The translations under genes were made by a program, and so were the position numbers. The notes under the pieces are model-generated. The model searched no databases and was not told the origin of the DNA. It saw nothing but the letters and a program-made list of their open reading frames with translations. Of a DNA stretch of 39,872 nucleotides, positions 36,133 to 39,872 are shown piece after piece (within the stretch, counting starts at the first letter, position 1; every line of letters begins with the position of its first letter). Source of the DNA: Saccoglossus kowalevskii (taxonomy: Eukaryota > Hemichordata > Enteropneusta > Harrimaniidae); assembly GCF_000003605.2 (NCBI RefSeq), contig NW_003137823.1:706956-746827 (forward strand), written 5' to 3'.

Positions 36133-36208
36133 AAATCTCCCTTCTTGCTTTAAATCTCCCATCATGCTTCAAATTTCCCATCATGCTTTAAATCTCCCAT
36201 CATGCTTT
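36133..36208. repeat. 19-bp tandem repeat, 4 units
   Basis: Units 'aaatctcccatcatgcttt' start at 36133, 36152, 36171 and 36190 with one to three changes each. 19 is not a multiple of three. Confidence 0.95.
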
Positions 36209-37764
36209 TACCTTCTCGACCATGGCAGTTTTAATAGTGTACACAGTCATTTCACAGCCTACAAAAAAAAAATGCTAGCATTAACAAATTACTGGATACA
36301 CCCATGCATAGATATTGGGTGTAACAGCCATTCATGTGTTCTTAAACTAAGGTAGAAAAAAGTTGTGAACAAAATTTGGATCAATATTCAAAACCTCCAA
36401 ATCTATTTTACCTCTCGACATCCTGCAGTCTGCACTGTTGTTCCTCATCCAGGAAGAAATTAGGAATTCATATAGTACCTGCTGTAGAATGTATTGTAAA
36501 TTGAGGAGATGCAGTATATCACATTACATTAGTTGAAGTAGAGAGTAATTATGAAGTATAGATCCCCAGAGATGATAAAACATTAAGCATTCATTGTAGC
36601 CATGTTCCCAGTTATTACTAATTGCATTATTCACTGTCTATGCATTGATTCACTAACATGGAAATGTTTTCATTAAGTTATTAGCATTTCTGCTCACTTA
36701 ATTTCCGCATGGAGAAAATAAAATTTTCTTATTTCTATATTCTTACTCTTCTTCAATCCTCTATTGATGATTTTGTATTTGTTTAGAATATTGTAAGTAA
36801 TACCTTCTTAATAATGCCACAGGCATAAGTCTTGGTGCTTACAGTGCATCATTGATGAGTATATTAACTCAAGAATTTTGAGAAAATGATAATCTAATCT
36901 CTAAAATGTATTTCTGGTTCTCACTGATAGAATTTGGTTGAACTTTGGTTGTTACTAGTTAAGGCATTTGATATGGATTTCATGAAACTTATTCAACTCA
37001 GGTGGAATTTGGACATGAAATAAAAGGTTTTTACAGATTTAACAGATGTATTTAACAGATATTAAAATTAACAAAATTGTTAAAAATTATACCAGTGAAA
37101 ATTAAAACAGTTTATATAGTCAGTCTTATTTCAATGATTTATATGCGCTGCCATTAGAAATGTACTACTAATAGAGCGAACAAATAAAGTTTGACTTCTT
37201 CTGTATACAAATTCCGGAAGTTGAGTATATTTGCAAAATGCACAAATAATGTAATTGCGTTGAGGAGCAATGAGTTCAATAATGCATAGCAGTTTCCTTT
37301 CACTAATGCGGATTTGGTATAGACTCAACAAAAATTCTGATGTTATAGAATAGATGTAGAAATAAATTAAGGAGTTGTTAATTGACAAGAGCACAAAAAT
37401 TACCACTTGTTATTAAATAAAGATGTATGAGGTCATTCACAACGATGAAATTTTATGAAAGTTATTATTAGTCATATTTAGAAAATGCTTACTACCGGTA
37501 CTACAAAATTTCCCCCTGTGATTCTTCCGGACTTGTACAATATAGAAACATCTGACCATAAACACACCTGAAGCCACTGAAACTCAATTTATGTCATCTG
37601 TGTATCTGTGTATGAATTGTCTGTGAAACTTAGCAGTAATGCCATCCATATGGCTATCATATAATCAGTATATAAAGGCTATTGCTCTCGAGCGTTATTA
37701 AATACTGTGCAAATTCTGAGACGGTAATCAACTAATGTACTGTCTCTTGATATGCTTCTACTGT
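36209..37764. other. Gene-free AT-rich stretch
   Basis: No exon or repeat array is recognised. CpG density starts to rise at about 37685. Confidence 0.45.
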
Positions 37765-37898
37765 TTACGTAATTTGAAATGATGGAGACGCATGTCGTCA
37801 ATCGTGTTAGTTAATCGTGGTCATGTGACAGCTGCGGCATGCAAACCACAAAGTTCTAATCGTTCATTGTGACGTAAGCACCATGTAACCATGGTTAC
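37765..37898. promoter_or_regulatory. Cluster of palindromic transcription-factor-like sites
   Basis: Within 134 bases lie TTACGTAA (37765-37772, PAR-bZIP/NFIL3 type), TCATGTGA (37821-37828, E-box/M-box type), CAGCTG (37829-37834, E-box), TGACGTAAG (37870-37878, CRE-like) and the perfect 14-base palindrome GTAACCATGGTTAC (37885-37898, RFX X-box type). The surrounding 240 bases hold about a dozen CpG in an otherwise CpG-poor region. This is the best candidate regulatory element in the window, but no adjacent exon was found and binding is inferred from motif shape alone. Confidence 0.4.
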
Positions 37899-39431
37899 TG
37901 ATTACTAAGATTGTCGTGAATGATCCAGGTCTAGACTGTAAACCCAGTGAACATTAACAATTTTCGAATTTTGAAAAATTGTCTGAAATGACGTACTTTG
38001 TCTTTGTCAATACATTTATTCTGTGACTATAATAACAGCTGTTCAAGATATAGGCATCTGTTTTTTGACAGCCTTTTGAATACAAAATTTAAAATATACT
38101 AGTACAAGAAAAATATTGTTGAAGATGCATGTATATTTAGTTTATATTTATTTAGTTCATTTATTTAGTAGTAATTCCTGTGTATTTTAACATGGCACAA
38201 TAATATACCAGTAGTGTAATTAAGCAACTTTGCTTTTTCTGCTGTATTGGAAATGACTTAATGGTGAGGCCAAATAGAATAAATTCTGTGTTTCTGGTAA
38301 GACCTGCCTACCCATTTGGAGGGGGGGGGTCTACAGTTTTTTTTATGCAAATGACCTCAAGATTGTTCATTTTTATGCAAATTAGCACAGGGCATTTTAT
38401 CAATGTTTTATTTTTGTATTTCATGTAACTACTCAATATACATAGTGAAAGACTAGCACATAGTTGTATTACAGAAATATATTCTAAAAAATTTATTTTT
38501 CACTTCTGTAGTTAAACCATGATTATGTTTTCATGAAAAAGGAAAACTTGAAAACAGGAAAAAATATCATTAAAAGATAAAATCCATGTTGTATTTGTTT
38601 TATATTCTTACCCGGAAATATCTAATTTGTTTTCTTTGGCCTGAGGCGGTTTGTACATGTTGTCTGCACATTTGTTCAATAGTGTATGCAGGTGTTGTCT
38701 GTTCATTCTCATCATGGACAATCACACAGATTCAGTTTATCAAAGTGTTAACCATGTTGAAATATATATTATTTTACTTGAAAGTTTGAAAGTAATCAAA
38801 TCTAAGCTGTAACTTGTATCATCCAAGCTGAATTTTGTGTGTGTGTAGCAGACTCAAAGTGTAATGCATGTAACATTCAAATGCATGCTAAATTGTTTCC
38901 ACCATACAAAATTTAATTATATGACATTCTTACAAATGTAAAATCTATTGAATATCTTACATGTGTTGTGTAAAAAATGCCATGTGTGCTTATTTTTGTT
39001 TCATGAGACGCCTGTTATGACACAGAATGGAACTTCATTATGACAAAGTATTGGTTTGTACATTCACATATAATGCCATGAGAAGCCATCCATTTTACAA
39101 CCCAAACAACTAATTCCTCGCATGGGTTACTTGTCCGCATAATAGAGACACAGTTCATTGATCTAAGAGAGAAACTTTTGAAACTTTCTTGGCTTTATGT
39201 CAAAATACTTTGAAAACAAACAGTGGTTCAAGAAGTAGGACTTTCTGTGTTGTTGTTTTATCATCATCTGTTATCGTTAAAGTCTAACTGCCTTTTATAC
39301 TGTACAGGTTTATTGTCCATTTTTAGTGAACTGCTGAAGAGTGAAATTCGTAATTTATTACCTTACTGAGTTGTGTTAGGTAAAACTGAACTTGCAATGC
39401 CTGTAGAACTACCTAGAACTCTCTTGTTTTT
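37899..39431. other. Gene-free AT-rich stretch
   Basis: A G9 run occurs near 38323-38331. No exon, RNA gene or repeat array is recognised. Confidence 0.45.
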
Positions 39432-39872
39432 AGCTCCGCTGTCGACTTTGTCGAGCGGAGCTTATCATATGAGTGATTGTCCGTCGTCGTCGTCGTCCGT
39501 GTCAATGTTTTACTTTTTCGACTTCTTCTTGAAAACTACAAGCCTGAATGCTTTGATACTTGGTGTATATGTACCTTGGGTAGACCTCTCTCAGATTTGT
39601 TCATTTCATGATGATATCTTCAATTCTCTAATGTTGGTGAATATTTTTGTCATTTTTAGTAAAAAGTGATATTTTCAACTTCTTGTTGAAAACCGCAAGT
39701 CCAATTGCTTTGATATTACATATATAGGTACTACATGTGGACCTCTCTCAGATTTGTTCATTTTGTAATGATATCTTTAATTCTCTAATTTTGGTGAATA
39801 TTTTTGTCATTTTTGGTAAAAAGTGATATTTTCGACTTCTTGTTGAAAACCGCAAGTCCAATTGCTTTGATA
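39432..39872 (+). mobile_element. Hairpin-microsatellite-core-repeat element (copy 3, cut by window end)
   Basis: A bulged hairpin at 39432-39462 (AGCTCCGCT-g-TCGA pairing with TCGAGCGGAGCT, loop CTTTG) is followed by a (CGT)n tract at 39479-39500. Core repeats follow with a period of about 157 bases: 'gaatatttttgtcattttt' recurs at 39639 and 39796, and 'ttgttgaaaaccgcaagtcc' recurs near 39684 and 39841. The element runs off the window. The 98-codon frame 39373-39669 crosses hairpin, microsatellite and core, and is not credible as a gene. Confidence 0.65.

Noticed and set aside
1-39872. tRNA, rRNA or other structured RNA genes
   Set aside because: Reading by eye for tRNA B-box-like strings and rRNA signatures gave no convincing candidate. 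A covariance-model scan would be needed to exclude them fully.

Overview
This is animal (metazoan) DNA, not prokaryotic. It is AT-rich (about one third G+C by eye) and has almost no long open frames, many mini- and microsatellites, and transposon-derived repeats. The only convincing protein-coding sequence is an ORF1 of the non-LTR retrotransposon type that carries a 2A-like ribosome-skipping motif. Motifs of this kind are known from retrotransposons of several marine invertebrates (sea urchins, cephalochordates, hemichordates, molluscs), so a marine invertebrate is the likely source. I cannot name the species. No host-gene exon was recognised with confidence; the window reads as intergenic or large-intron sequence.

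Layout. 1-135: decayed minisatellite. 3631-4644: 30-bp minisatellite of 33 near-identical units, each with a CCAAT box and a Myb-type TAACTG core. About 5537-5836: possible old SINE ending in an (AAC)n tail, followed at 5869-5886 by a strong minus-strand G-quadruplex motif. 8901-10805: 76-bp minisatellite of about 25 units, including a recent duplication of a two-unit block. 16398-16602: compound tetranucleotide tract that keeps one 4-bp register through every motif change. 17156-18690, 23930-24986 and 39432-39872 (cut by the window end): three mobile-element-like repeats with a common plan, namely a bulged hairpin, a simple repeat, then long core repeats. A degraded relative of the last lies at 22330-22560. 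A 102-nt near-perfect foldback sits inside the first at 18280-18381. 26700-26906: 40-bp minisatellite.

About 27620-29128 is a richer block containing a possible 5' leader and the 2A-bearing ORF1 (28367-29128). No reverse transcriptase follows. The frame runs through a plausible splice donor at 29115, so the locus is either a retroelement that lost its 3' part or an ORF1 exon captured by a host transcript. 29129-39431 is mostly featureless, apart from an unexplained 167-codon frame (32165-32668), short tandem repeats and a compact cluster of palindromic transcription-factor-like sites at 37765-37898.

There is no operon-like cooperation between genes here. The biology is that of repeat evolution, a translational-recoding peptide in a retroelement and possible regulatory islands.
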